Shown here in pieces: positions 22,913-31,488 of a DNA stretch of 64,000 bases. This DNA is from Clostridiales bacterium (GTDB lineage Bacteria > Bacillota > Clostridia > Christensenellales > Borkfalkiaceae). Below the pieces are notes generated by a model that saw nothing but the letters and a program-made list of their open reading frames with translations, had not been told where the DNA came from and made no database searches. Position 1 is the stretch's first letter. Each line of letters starts with the position of its first letter. The stretch lies in the NCBI GenBank assembly GCA_015069615.1, contig SVIF01000001.1, positions 1-64,000 of the forward strand, read 5' to 3'. The position numbers and the translations under genes are program-made.

Positions 22913-22956
22913 TTCTCCTTTTTTTCTATTATTATACCAATAGGAGAAAAAATTCC

Positions 22957-22985
22957 TTGACATTAGTAAATATTTGTACTACAAT
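22957..22985 (+). promoter_or_regulatory. promoter of the membrane protein/lipoprotein pair
   Basis: TTGACA (22957-22962), 17-bp spacer, TACAAT (22980-22985). A leader of about 55 bases with an imperfect GAAGGATTTTCTTC palindrome precedes AAAGGAG. Confidence 0.8.
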
Positions 22986-23048
22986 GATATTGTTTGAAGG
23001 ATTTTCTTCAAAACATTTTTTACTTTCATTTTAAAGGAGAACAGCATT

Positions 23049-23537
23049 ATGTCCAATCAAAATCAATCTTGCAAAGCATCCCGTTGGAACGACGAGGCTT
23101 GGGTAAGACGCTTTTGGTCTTACATCGCCGGAGGTCTTACCGCTGCTGCATTTATCGTCTTGGGTATTCTTTTCTTCCAGTCGACCGCGGATACGACGTC
23201 CTTGATCGCCAATCTTGTATTGGCTGTTCTTGGTTATTCGCTTGTAAGCTGCCTCATTCTTAACAACAACTTTATTTGGGCCATGATCGCGACCGTGTCT
23301 ACGTGGGGTTGTATCAAGCTTCCCATGTTGATCATCGAGCTGGATCTTGACGGTATCCTTTGGTTTTTAGCCGTTAAGCTGATCTGTTTTATTCTCTCCG
23401 CCTTGCTTTCTATTTTCCTTTTCTTCCTGGCACTGACTCTCGGCCTTGCACTTTCCATCTTTGTTCTTCCGTACGCACTGTATCAGAACATCGTCAACGG
23501 TAAGGTGGAAAGCGATTGCGAAGTTGATTTTGATTAA
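23049..23537 (+). CDS. small multi-pass membrane protein
   Basis: 162 aa with AAAGGAG upstream. Four hydrophobic segments are visible, roughly 25-45, 50-70, 75-97 and 105-140, between a polar N-terminus and an acidic tail (ESDCEVDFD). No family recognised. It lies 40 bp ahead of a surface lipoprotein and likely shares its transcript, suggesting a cell-envelope function. Confidence 0.7.
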   Translation: MSNQNQSCKASRWNDEAWVRRFWSYIAGGLTAAAFIVLGILFFQSTADTTSLIANLVLAVLGYSLVSCLILNNNFIWAMIATVSTWGCIKLPMLIIELDLDGILWFLAVKLICFILSALLSIFLFFLALTLGLALSIFVLPYALYQNIVNGKVESDCEVDFD

Positions 23538-23577
23538 TTGCCAGATGTGGTAGAAATTGTACAAAAGGGAACTTTTT

Positions 23578-25434
23578 ATGAAAAACAAAAAGATACTTGC
23601 TCTGCTGGTGTTTGCCGTTTTCTTGTTGTGTGCGGTGCTTTGCATGTTCGGTTGCGGAGGAACACCTTCTACACCCGATCCTACACCCGATCCTACGCCT
23701 GATCCTACACCCGAAACCTATACCGTTACGTGGGTGAATGAAAACGGTGAGAAAATAGGAGAGACACAGGTTACCGAAGGTCAAAATCCGTCGCGGGCGT
23801 ATGCGGTTACCGACACAGAACAGTGGGACTACACGTTTAAAGGCTGGAGTGCTACTCAGGGCGGTACGCCTCTTTCGACGCTCCCCAAGGTGTCTGAGGA
23901 CGTGACGTATTATGCCGTCGTCACAAAAGAGCTGCGTTCTTATACGGTGCATTTTGTTTGTGACGCTGATACGCCCGTGAACGATCAGACGGTCTTCTAT
24001 GGCAATACCGCGGAAGAACCCGCAACGCCGGAAAAGGACGGCTATCGCTTCCTTGGCTGGTATAAGGATGCGAACAACCAGCAGGCTGCCGATTTTTCCG
24101 CGCCTGTGACCGGCAACGTTACGTATTACGCAGCATGGCAGGAGCGTGTCAAAACGGGCGAATACCTTAAAGCTCTTTTGAACGGATACAAAATGAATCC
24201 GTACGATTTCATTCCCGAAACTATGCGTCCGGGCTTCGAGGAAACGCTTGTGGATCCCTCCGACATCGTTACCGATTATTCTTCGTTCGTCAACATCAAA
24301 AATATTCCCTCGCACGGCTTCGGTGAGCAGTGGGATATGATCCTTACCAATCTTCAGCAGTCTATGCTGTTCTTTAACGTCCTGACTGTGGTAGAGGGCT
24401 TGACAACGACGTCAGTGACGGCCTTCAACAACTATCTTGACAAGAATCCCTCTGAGACGGCACACTATGAATTCAAGCACGGTCAGTATGATGTCACCAT
24501 TTCATACGGCGAGGATGGGATTTTGTTCTACGTGCTCAATTATGATGTCGATATTCCGTTGCTTGACGGAAAACAAAGAGCGCAAATCGCTTTAGCTATG
24601 GACGTCAAAAGCGGTGAAAAGACCGTTCGTGTTCAGCTCGGCGATGCGAATGCGCTTACCTATACCATGACCGAAAACGCGTATACCTTTGCGATTCGTT
24701 ATCTTGGTGTCCGCCGTGCCTTCTTCACCATTTCCCGCGATCAGGACGGTGCCGTGCAAGGACATATATATGAATACCTGACGGTCAAAAATGTTGAAAT
24801 CGCCAGTGCCGCAGACTTCATCATTACCGATACATACGTAACAGCGGTGGGCAATAAGGCGGACGGTATGGTTGGGTTTACCGGCTATATTTGTGAGCTG
24901 TACGACGTGGAAAACGGTCGTATGATTGCCTACGAGGTGCGCGAAACGCTGAAGTCCATTGTGTATAATACTCTCTGGTTCGATCTTGATACCTTTGAAG
25001 GATTTGAAACTATTCGCTATCGTGAAAAGACCGAAACCGAGGATGCGGCGTTTTTCTTAAATGGAAAAACAGCGGAGTGGAAGAATAAGAAGGTCGGCGG
25101 TATTGGCAGCAAAATGCTTTCCCGTCGCTTCGATATTGAGTTCCGCACACAGTATTTCTACGCCTACGATGAGGCAAATGACGAATACGTCAAGATTGCT
25201 GCGCAGGTGCCTATGCTGTTTATTCAAGAGGAAAATTACGATACAGCTGTAGCCGACATCCAATCGACCAACAGCATTACCGTATCGCTCCTTCTTTCGG
25301 AAAGCGCTCTTGAACAGCTGATGGAAAATTACGACACCTATGTGGACGTATTTATTGAAAACAAGGAAGCGGTAACGGTTGACGCCATTCTTGCGTTTAT
25401 CGGAACGGCAGTCACCTTCCCCCAATCCGAATAA
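23578..25434 (+). CDS. surface lipoprotein with InlB-type (flg_new) repeats
   Basis: 618 aa from the ATG at 23578. Signal peptide MKNKKILALLVFAVFLL and lipobox-like MFGC (Cys about 26) give lipid anchoring. A PTPDPTPDPTP spacer follows, reflected in a 12-bp DNA repeat. Then come two Listeria-Bacteroides repeat units, each beta-strands ending 'FKGWSA' or 'FLGWYKD' and 'VTYYAxW' (about 45-200). The remaining 420 residues look like a large beta-rich extracellular domain that I do not recognise. Such proteins usually bind host or polymer ligands. A terminator follows within 10 bp. Two-gene unit with the membrane protein. Confidence 0.8.
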   Translation: MKNKKILALLVFAVFLLCAVLCMFGCGGTPSTPDPTPDPTPDPTPETYTVTWVNENGEKIGETQVTEGQNPSRAYAVTDTEQWDYTFKGWSATQGGTPLSTLPKVSEDVTYYAVVTKELRSYTVHFVCDADTPVNDQTVFYGNTAEEPATPEKDGYRFLGWYKDANNQQAADFSAPVTGNVTYYAAWQERVKTGEYLKALLNGYKMNPYDFIPETMRPGFEETLVDPSDIVTDYSSFVNIKNIPSHGFGEQWDMILTNLQQSMLFFNVLTVVEGLTTTSVTAFNNYLDKNPSETAHYEFKHGQYDVTISYGEDGILFYVLNYDVDIPLLDGKQRAQIALAMDVKSGEKTVRVQLGDANALTYTMTENAYTFAIRYLGVRRAFFTISRDQDGAVQGHIYEYLTVKNVEIASAADFIITDTYVTAVGNKADGMVGFTGYICELYDVENGRMIAYEVRETLKSIVYNTLWFDLDTFEGFETIRYREKTETEDAAFFLNGKTAEWKNKKVGGIGSKMLSRRFDIEFRTQYFYAYDEANDEYVKIAAQVPMLFIQEENYDTAVADIQSTNSITVSLLLSESALEQLMENYDTYVDVFIENKEAVTVDAILAFIGTAVTFPQSE

Positions 25435-25441
25435 AGGAATT

Positions 25442-25475
25442 CGGCAGAAGCTTGGCCTTCTGCCGTTTTTCTTTG
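25442..25475 (+). terminator. terminator of the lipoprotein gene
   Basis: CGGCAGAAG-CTTGG-CCTTCTGCCG followed by TTTTTCTTT. Confidence 0.85.
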
Positions 25476-25489
25476 CTACTGTAAGTATA

Positions 25490-25528
25490 AAAAAGAGAAC
25501 GGATCAAAAATATCCGTTCTCTTTTTTT
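25490..25528. terminator. terminator of the amino-sugar operon
   Basis: AAAAGAGAACGGAT and ATCCGTTCTCTTTT around a CAAAAAT-like loop with a long T-run on the plus side and A's on the other. It overlaps the nagA stop. Confidence 0.8.
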
Positions 25529-26702
25529 ATTTCTTGACGACCTTACCGCCGCAGATGACCGTCTGCACACGAATGCTGTCATCAAACAGACAAACGTCGG
25601 CGTCGTAGCCTGCGGCAAGCGTGCCCTTTTTAAGATCGGGGCGCATCATGCGCACGGGGAATTCGGTCATCATCTGTACGGCGTGGGGAAGCGGTGTTCC
25701 GTTTTGTACCATGGTACGCACGAGACGGTCACAGGTGGCTATGCTGCCTGCGAAGGCGGTGCGGTCGCACAGCTTGGCAACGCCGTCCTCAATAATAACG
25801 GGAAGGGGATCGTCGTGGCTGCCGAGAAAGCTTTCCGTCACGTCCTCGCCTGCGGCGCGCATAGCGTCGGTCACAAGGGCAATATGCTCGCGTTCCTTGA
25901 ACGAGGTCACGTAGGTAAGCAGGTCGGGCGGCAGATGACACCCGTCCGCAATGATTTCGACGTCCATCGGACGGATAAGATAGCCTGCCTCAAGAAGCCC
26001 TGCGACACGGAAGCCTCCGCGACGGGTAATGGTGCTCATGCAGGAATAAAAATGCGTGATATGGCGGAAGCCCATGTCATAGGCGTGACGTACCGTGTCG
26101 ATATCGGCGTTCGAATGGGCAATGCTTAATGCAATACCTTGCTCCGCGGCAAATGCGGCAAAGGCATCGGCACCCGCAACCTCGGGAGCGGTGCTCCAAC
26201 GCTTGATATGCCCATCGGCAGCCTTGACGATGGCACGGTATTCATCCTCTTGATAATCACGGATATGCTCGGGCTTTTGTGCGCCTGCCTGGGAGGGCGA
26301 AATATACGGCCCCTCAATATGCAGACCGATGAGGTTTACACGGATCGCAGGATCGGCTGCGGCTTGCTTGTACGCTTCGATCGCACGGAGCAAGGCGTCC
26401 GTATCCGCGGAAAGCAGCGTGGGCATAACGGAGGTCATGCCGTGCGCAAGGTGCGCCTCGGTCGCGCGGCGATACGTGTCCGTGTCGGCATCCATGTAAT
26501 CGGCACCGCCGCCGCCGTGCTGGTGAATATCCACGAAGCCGGGGCTGACGTAAAGACCGTGCGCGTCGATCACCGTGTACGAGGGTGCGTGCGGCGCGTC
26601 CGAGGCAAGGATGCCCTCGATCTTGTCGCCGTTTATCAGAAGATCCGCCTTCAGAATGCGGTCACCAACGATCAGTTGACCGCCTGCAATACGGTACTTC
26701 AT
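25527..26702 (-). CDS. nagA: N-acetylglucosamine-6-phosphate deacetylase
   Basis: 391 aa amidohydrolase. Metal and substrate motifs: 'DIHQHGGGGADYMD' (about 58-71), 'GLHIEGPYISPSQAGAQKPE' (about 125-144), 'IAHSNAD', 'HITHFYSCMS' and 'LVTDAMRAAG' (about 277-286, catalytic Asp). Produces glucosamine-6-phosphate and acetate for NagB. Last gene of the operon; its start overlaps the preceding Gfo/Idh gene by 4 bp. Confidence 0.93.
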   Translation of the reverse strand: MKYRIAGGQLIVGDRILKADLLINGDKIEGILASDAPHAPSYTVIDAHGLYVSPGFVDIHQHGGGGADYMDADTDTYRRATEAHLAHGMTSVMPTLLSADTDALLRAIEAYKQAAADPAIRVNLIGLHIEGPYISPSQAGAQKPEHIRDYQEDEYRAIVKAADGHIKRWSTAPEVAGADAFAAFAAEQGIALSIAHSNADIDTVRHAYDMGFRHITHFYSCMSTITRRGGFRVAGLLEAGYLIRPMDVEIIADGCHLPPDLLTYVTSFKEREHIALVTDAMRAAGEDVTESFLGSHDDPLPVIIEDGVAKLCDRTAFAGSIATCDRLVRTMVQNGTPLPHAVQMMTEFPVRMMRPDLKKGTLAAGYDADVCLFDDSIRVQTVICGGKVVKK

Positions 26703-27688
26703 ACGTTCACCTCTGCGTCTGCGGCCTCTTGCAGCGTCAAGGCTGCCGCCGTGGAGGCAACCACGTTCTCAAGCATGGAGAGATCGCCCGTTTCGACCGC
26801 TTCCATAAACTCATCCAGGTAATCACCGCCCGCAATGCCGTCGAAGACCTGCGACTCGGCAACGCCTTCTTCGTATACGGTCACGGTGCTGTCGGTATAA
26901 TGGAAGGTCACGAGTGCCTTGTCGCAGAAGATACGGAATTCCCAATACGTGGGCATGGAGAAGACCTGTGAAGGTGCGGAATACGAAACGTCAGCCAGTA
27001 CACCGACACCGCCGTCCAGCCGTGCCATAAACATGGCGCAATCCTTAAAATGCAAATGCTTGTTGGCAAAAGCATTCCACGTGCGTGCGGCATCGACCTT
27101 GGTAAATTCCTTTTTTGTCAGCATGCGTGTCAGATCGACACCGTGAATGGCAAGATCGTTGATCGTGCCACCGTGCATGCCCTCCTCGAAATACCACGTG
27201 GGACGGTGTGCGTAGTCGATGCAGTGCTGTCCGTTAAAGAGAACGCTTTGCACCTTGCCGTAGCGACCGTCCAGCAGCTCGGCAGCGCGGCGCGTTTGCG
27301 GAAGATAACGAAGGTCGAGCATACAGCCGACGTTCAGGCTTCTTTCACGTGCGGTACGCGCAATTTCCTCCAGCTGCTCGCGTGAGGTGCAGATCGGCTT
27401 GTCGGCGAGCACGTGCTTGCCGGCGCGCAGAGCGCGCAGGATGATATCGGCACGATCGCCGTAGGCACAGCCAACGGCAACGACGTCGACCTCGTCCGAG
27501 GCGAGAAACGCGTCGTAGGGAATATCGGACATGGTGATGCCGAGGGCGGCCTCTGCGGCCGCACGTGCTTCGGCGTTTGGTTCAATGCAGGCAACAATGC
27601 GGCAGTCGGTCGTGGCGGCAACGCGCTTGTAGAGCGCATGGATATGCCCGTGGCGGAAGCCGCAGAAAAGGATACGAAGGGGCTTCAT
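26699..27688 (-). CDS. Gfo/Idh/MocA-family oxidoreductase
   Basis: 329 aa from the ATG at 27688, just past the nagB stop (TGACATG); the longer frame runs inside nagB. Has 'ILFCGFRHGHIHALY' at the NAD-binding start, catalytic 'LADKPICTS' (D-K-P, about 94-102), and 'INDLAIHGVDLTRM' in the sugar-binding half. Located between nagB and nagA, so a role on an N-acetylated or uronic sugar derivative is likely. Exact substrate unknown. Confidence 0.85.
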   Translation of the reverse strand: MKPLRILFCGFRHGHIHALYKRVAATTDCRIVACIEPNAEARAAAEAALGITMSDIPYDAFLASDEVDVVAVGCAYGDRADIILRALRAGKHVLADKPICTSREQLEEIARTARERSLNVGCMLDLRYLPQTRRAAELLDGRYGKVQSVLFNGQHCIDYAHRPTWYFEEGMHGGTINDLAIHGVDLTRMLTKKEFTKVDAARTWNAFANKHLHFKDCAMFMARLDGGVGVLADVSYSAPSQVFSMPTYWEFRIFCDKALVTFHYTDSTVTVYEEGVAESQVFDGIAGGDYLDEFMEAVETGDLSMLENVVASTAAALTLQEAADAEVNV

Positions 27689-27689
27689 G

Positions 27690-28451
27690 TCAAAGCACCC
27701 GTGCCGCGCTGTCGCGGTCAAGAAACATTTGCGCACTCTCGTGGGTGCGAAGAGCCGTTGCGGGGCACACCTCGCCGTACGGACCGTTCAGCATGGCGAA
27801 AACAGCATTCGCCTTAGTGGGGGCGGGCACGGTGCAGATAAGGTGCTTGGCCGACATCAGGGCAGGCACCGTCAGCGTCAGCGCATGCGTGGGGACGTCC
27901 TCCAACGTAGGGAAGCAGCCGTCGTGCACCTGCTGCATGCGGCAGACGGCGTCAAGCTCTACGCGCTTGATGAGCTTGCTGTCGCAAAAATCGGCAACGG
28001 GCGGATCGTTGAAGGCGATATGGCCGTTTTCGCCAATGCCCATCAGCACGACGTCGGGGGGATTGTCGCGAAGGAGCTTGGTGTATTTTTCACAGGCACA
28101 CGCGGCGTCCTCCGTGGCGGGAATATAGTGGATCTCGGCAAAGGGTGCGCGGGAGAACACGTGATCGAAAAGATACCGTGCAAAGGACTGCTCACGCTCA
28201 ATGGAAAGTCCCACGTACTCGTCCATGTGGAACGCGCGAATACGGGTAAAGTCCACGTCCTCGGAAAGAAGTGCCTCCAGCGTTTCGTTCTGCGAGGGCG
28301 CTGCTGCAAAAATCACGTTTGCATACGGCTTGGCAGCCAGCACCTCGCGAATGGCGCGCGCGGCGGCCGCTGCTGCTGCTTTGCCCATGTTTGCGCGCGA
28401 ATCGTAAACAAAAGTGTTCAGTTTTTGTGTTTGAATGGTTTTTAACAGCAT
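27690..28451 (-). CDS. nagB: glucosamine-6-phosphate deaminase
   Basis: 253 aa from the ATG at 28451, preceded by AAGGAG. Motifs 'FAAAPSQNETLEALLSE', 'HMDEYVGL' (about 79-86, catalytic Asp), 'LMGIGENGHIAFNDPP' (about 136-151) with active His/Glu, and 'ALTLTVPALMSAKHLICTVP'. Converts glucosamine-6-phosphate to fructose-6-phosphate and ammonia, feeding glycolysis. Confidence 0.93.
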   Translation of the reverse strand: MLLKTIQTQKLNTFVYDSRANMGKAAAAAAARAIREVLAAKPYANVIFAAAPSQNETLEALLSEDVDFTRIRAFHMDEYVGLSIEREQSFARYLFDHVFSRAPFAEIHYIPATEDAACACEKYTKLLRDNPPDVVLMGIGENGHIAFNDPPVADFCDSKLIKRVELDAVCRMQQVHDGCFPTLEDVPTHALTLTVPALMSAKHLICTVPAPTKANAVFAMLNGPYGEVCPATALRTHESAQMFLDRDSAARVL

Positions 28452-28461
28452 GTGTTTCTCC

Positions 28462-29328
28462 TTATTTCGAAAACGTATGCACGCTCTCCCATGCGCCGCT
28501 TTCAAGCGAGCGAACGGTAGCGTTCAGAAGATATACGGGAAGCAGGAAGCTTTCGTAGCTCTTGGTCATCTCGGCACCGTGCAAAAGCTCGAGCAGGTCG
28601 TCCACCTCGCGGCGGAAGCACTCGGCGGTGATATTCAGACACTTGGTATCGGTGGCCTTTTCGCCGTAGACGCTGATGCTGTAAAAGGGCTGAGCCTCGC
28701 CGTACGTGCCGCTGACACAGTAGCCGTCGTAGCGGGCGGTCAGATGCACGCCGCCCTCTGTGCGCTCAGCACGGATCGCGCGGACGTCCTCGCCGAACAC
28801 AGCCGTCATAATATCGACCAGATGCTGCGCGTAGAAGAAGAAGCCGCCGTAGGGCGAATCCATATAAATGGGGCAGGATACGGCACCGCCGCGCAGAGCA
28901 CCGACCGTTCCGTCCTTAACGGCAGCCGCCAGCGCCTGCGTTTCGGGAAGAAGCGCACAGATGCTGCCGCCGCACAGCTTGACGCCGTTTGCCTTTGCCT
29001 CGCGCATTAGCGCCTCTCCGTCCTCCTCAAGGCAGGTAAAGGGCTTGTCGATGAACATGGGGATACCGCTTGCCAGGTACGGCTTGGCGTAGCGGTAGTG
29101 ATTGTCGCCGTGGCGGGCGGTAACGATCAGGCCGTCCAGCTGTCCGACCAGCTCGTCGTAGCGTTCCATGACGTGCACGCCGAATTCCTCGTGAATGGCG
29201 GCCGCCGCTTCGGGCTCGTTGCTGTATACGCCGACCACCTCAAGCTCGGGATAGAGTCCGTCGCGAATGGGGGCGAGAAAGCTCTTGGCGTGGGAATTTT
29301 CACAACCGAGAATGGCAATTTTAAACAT
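28462..29328 (-). CDS. Gfo/Idh/MocA-family oxidoreductase
   Basis: 288 aa, shorter than usual (about 330-380). Starts 'FKIAILGCENSHAKSF' with an NAD-binding loop lacking the typical third Gly; the catalytic motif is 'MFIDKPFTC' (about 91-99). The His/Tyr segment 'GGFFFYAQHLVDIM' replaces the usual 'G-x-H-x-x-D'. 10 bp ahead of nagB. Probably acts on an amino-sugar derivative together with the other two family members in this operon. Confidence 0.85.
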   Translation of the reverse strand: MFKIAILGCENSHAKSFLAPIRDGLYPELEVVGVYSNEPEAAAAIHEEFGVHVMERYDELVGQLDGLIVTARHGDNHYRYAKPYLASGIPMFIDKPFTCLEEDGEALMREAKANGVKLCGGSICALLPETQALAAAVKDGTVGALRGGAVSCPIYMDSPYGGFFFYAQHLVDIMTAVFGEDVRAIRAERTEGGVHLTARYDGYCVSGTYGEAQPFYSISVYGEKATDTKCLNITAECFRREVDDLLELLHGAEMTKSYESFLLPVYLLNATVRSLESGAWESVHTFSK

Positions 29329-29343
29329 AGCGCACCTCTTTTA

Positions 29344-30420
29344 TTAAAGGAACTTAACGGGAAGGGGATTTTCCGCGTGGCAGGCTTCAATGACCGAGAT
29401 CGCCTGTGCGGCGTATTCGGGCGTGATGGTGAGCGGCGCGCCCTCCAGAATGGTGTTGTACATCATGCGGTAGAAATCCTTGACGGCCACGTCAAAGGAG
29501 GAGCCTTGAATGTCATCGCTCTCCTCGGTGAAGGTCAGCTTTTCGGTACAGTAGATGGGCTCGCGGTTTTCGTCCTCCAGGAAGTTGCGCTTGACAGGAC
29601 GCTCGGGATACTTGGAGAAATCGTCGATGTACTTGACGGTGTAATGCTCGTTGGTTGACATCAGCGTACCCTTCGAGCCGAAGATCTTAAAGACGTAGTC
29701 GGAGGCATAGGCGTCGTGCGAGATGACCTCGATATCCACAACGGGCTTGCCGGGAGCGGTCAGAATGACCTTAGCGTAGTCATCGCTGTCGCCGCTGGTG
29801 AGGATCGAACGGAGCGAGGAGAAGGCAACCTTGGCGTCCTTATCCCAGCCGAGCAGGTCGAGAGCCTGTGCTACGGGGTGAGGACCGGTGTTGTAAAGGC
29901 CACCGGCTACGCGCACCTGCAGCGTCTGCCAGTCCCAGCGTCTCTGGAAGCCCGAGTATTTGAGGCTGACCTGCTGAATGTCGCCCAGCTTGCCGCTTTC
30001 GATGACCGACTTTACGTTAAGGAAGGCGGGAGCGAAGAGCGACTGATGGAAGGCGGCGATCACGACACCCTTTTCGCGTGCGGTGAGGATGAGATCCATG
30101 CACTCGTGATAGGTGCGGCCGAAGGGCTTTTCGGACAGCACGTTGAAGCCGTGCGCGAGAAGATCCTTGGAGATAGCGTAGTGCATATCGGAATAGGATG
30201 CGTTGACGACAAGATCGATATCCTTGCGTGCGAACAGCTCGGTGTAGTCACACACGGTGTCACAGCCGTATTCCTCGGCGGCACGCGCGCGGCGGAAATC
30301 GTCGGCCTCGACGACGCAAACGACCTTGCAGAAATCGTTGTCCGCGCTCTTGAAGAATTTGCCGTGGATGTTACGGCCGCTTCGACCTTGGCCGATGACG
30401 GCAATGCGAAGTTGTTTCAT
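29344..30420 (-). CDS. Gfo/Idh/MocA-family oxidoreductase
   Basis: 358 aa, first gene of the operon. Canonical 'IAVIGQGRSGRNIHG' (about 6-20), catalytic 'LSEKPFGRTYHECM' (about 96-109) and 'GLYNTGPHPVAQALDLLG' (about 173-190) with the conserved His. Closest in feel to the myo-inositol/scyllo-inositol dehydrogenase branch (IolW/YvaA-like). Strong promoter upstream; divergent AraC regulator is the likely controller. Confidence 0.88.
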   Translation of the reverse strand: MKQLRIAVIGQGRSGRNIHGKFFKSADNDFCKVVCVVEADDFRRARAAEEYGCDTVCDYTELFARKDIDLVVNASYSDMHYAISKDLLAHGFNVLSEKPFGRTYHECMDLILTAREKGVVIAAFHQSLFAPAFLNVKSVIESGKLGDIQQVSLKYSGFQRRWDWQTLQVRVAGGLYNTGPHPVAQALDLLGWDKDAKVAFSSLRSILTSGDSDDYAKVILTAPGKPVVDIEVISHDAYASDYVFKIFGSKGTLMSTNEHYTVKYIDDFSKYPERPVKRNFLEDENREPIYCTEKLTFTEESDDIQGSSFDVAVKDFYRMMYNTILEGAPLTITPEYAAQAISVIEACHAENPLPVKFL

Positions 30421-30466
30421 AAGGAATCCTCCATGAAATAAATAATTTTTTATTAATCTTAGCTTT

Positions 30467-30495
30467 ATTATATACCATAGGTTTCTCTACGACAA
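30467..30495 (-). promoter_or_regulatory. promoter of the amino-sugar operon
   Basis: Minus strand: TTGTCG (30490-30495), 17-bp spacer, TATAAT (30467-30472), with GGAGG seven bases before the first start codon. Confidence 0.75.
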
Positions 30496-30544
30496 GTATA
30501 GCACAATAAAAAAATGTTTTAAATTGCTTTCTTTATGATTATGA

Positions 30545-30573
30545 TTGCATTTTCTACTTTTTTGTGATAGAAT
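30545..30573 (+). promoter_or_regulatory. promoter of the second AraC-type regulator
   Basis: TTGCAT (30545-30550), 17-bp spacer, TAGAAT (30568-30573), 33 bp before the start codon. Confidence 0.6.
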
Positions 30574-30605
30574 ATGTGTATGGAAAAAGACGAAAGGAGT
30601 TCGCG

Positions 30606-31394
30606 ATGTTTTTTGAGCGAATTTCGACAGAGCTGCCGGAGCTTTCCCATAAGCGCATCGAGCTGCCCGACAAGAGCGTATATTTTAACCATATACACCG
30701 TCATTGCGAGCTGCTGTTTTTTATCAGCGGCGTGGCGGAATACAGCATTGACGGACGCGTTTTCCGTCCGTCCCCGTACGACCTTTTGTTTATTCCCTCG
30801 GCGACCTATCACTATTTGATCCCCTCCCCCAACGTGCCGTATGAGAATTACGTCGTTGGCATCGATCCCGATCGCCTGCGCCCCGAGGTGTATCAGAAGC
30901 TGTTTTCTCCGCCGTACATGATCAGCGTGGGAGACGATGCCGAGATGCGTGCCTTTTTTACGCGTCTTGACCGCTATCACGCAGCGTACTCGCATGAGGA
31001 TTTTTGCTCCTGCGCCGAGGCGATAACCGTAGAGCTGTTCACGTATCTCTCGTATCGGAAGGATACGCTTCACTCGGTGCATAGCCGCGGTGTGACCTAT
31101 ATTGACGGCATCGTTCGTTTTATTGCGGAGCATCTGCACGAGCCGCTGGATGCGGAGATCATTTCCCGTCATTTTCTTTTGTCCAAATCCTACGTGCAGA
31201 ATATGTTCTCGGAGCGCATGCACATCGGACTGAAAAAATATATCATGCAAAAGAAGATTTATGCCGCGCATCGGGACATCGTCTGCGGTATGAGCCCCAA
31301 GGAGGTGTGCGAGGCGTATAGCTTTGGCGACTATTCGGGCTTTTACCGACTGTATCGGCAGACCTTTTCCGTTTCTCCCGGAGCCAAGCGATGA
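30606..31394 (+). CDS. AraC-family transcriptional regulator
   Basis: 262 aa from the ATG at 30606 with GAAAGGAG upstream. The N-terminal cupin sensor has 'YFNHIHRHCELLFFISGVAE' (about 20-39) and 'YDLLFIPSATYHYLI'. The C-terminal AraC domain (about 165-260) has 'ISRHFLLSKSYVQNMFSE' and 'VCEAYSFGDYSGFYRLYRQ'. Divergent from the nag/Gfo operon and upstream of a sugar isomerase, so it probably senses the sugar those genes degrade. Confidence 0.88.
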   Translation: MFFERISTELPELSHKRIELPDKSVYFNHIHRHCELLFFISGVAEYSIDGRVFRPSPYDLLFIPSATYHYLIPSPNVPYENYVVGIDPDRLRPEVYQKLFSPPYMISVGDDAEMRAFFTRLDRYHAAYSHEDFCSCAEAITVELFTYLSYRKDTLHSVHSRGVTYIDGIVRFIAEHLHEPLDAEIISRHFLLSKSYVQNMFSERMHIGLKKYIMQKKIYAAHRDIVCGMSPKEVCEAYSFGDYSGFYRLYRQTFSVSPGAKR

Positions 31395-31429
31395 AGCAAC
31401 ATTCTTTTACGGAAGCGCAAAAAAGGTAC

Positions 31430-31458
31430 TTGCGCGGTGCGGCGTTCCGTGCTATACT
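31430..31458 (+). promoter_or_regulatory. promoter of the TIM-barrel isomerase gene
   Basis: TTGCGC (31430-31435), 17-bp spacer, TATACT (31453-31458). It starts after the AraC stop, so the isomerase can be expressed on its own. Confidence 0.65.
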
Positions 31459-31488
31459 GAAAAAAACACCTACATAAAGGAGATCGCC

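Noticed and set aside
23680-23720. Tandem DNA repeat as a mobile or regulatory element
   Set aside because: It encodes the Pro-Thr-Asp spacer of the lipoprotein in frame and is explained by the protein.
23494-24315. A 273-codon frame on the minus strand under the lipoprotein gene
   Set aside because: Low-complexity arginine/glycine-rich translation, no ribosome site, and it sits opposite a gene with a clear signal peptide and repeats.
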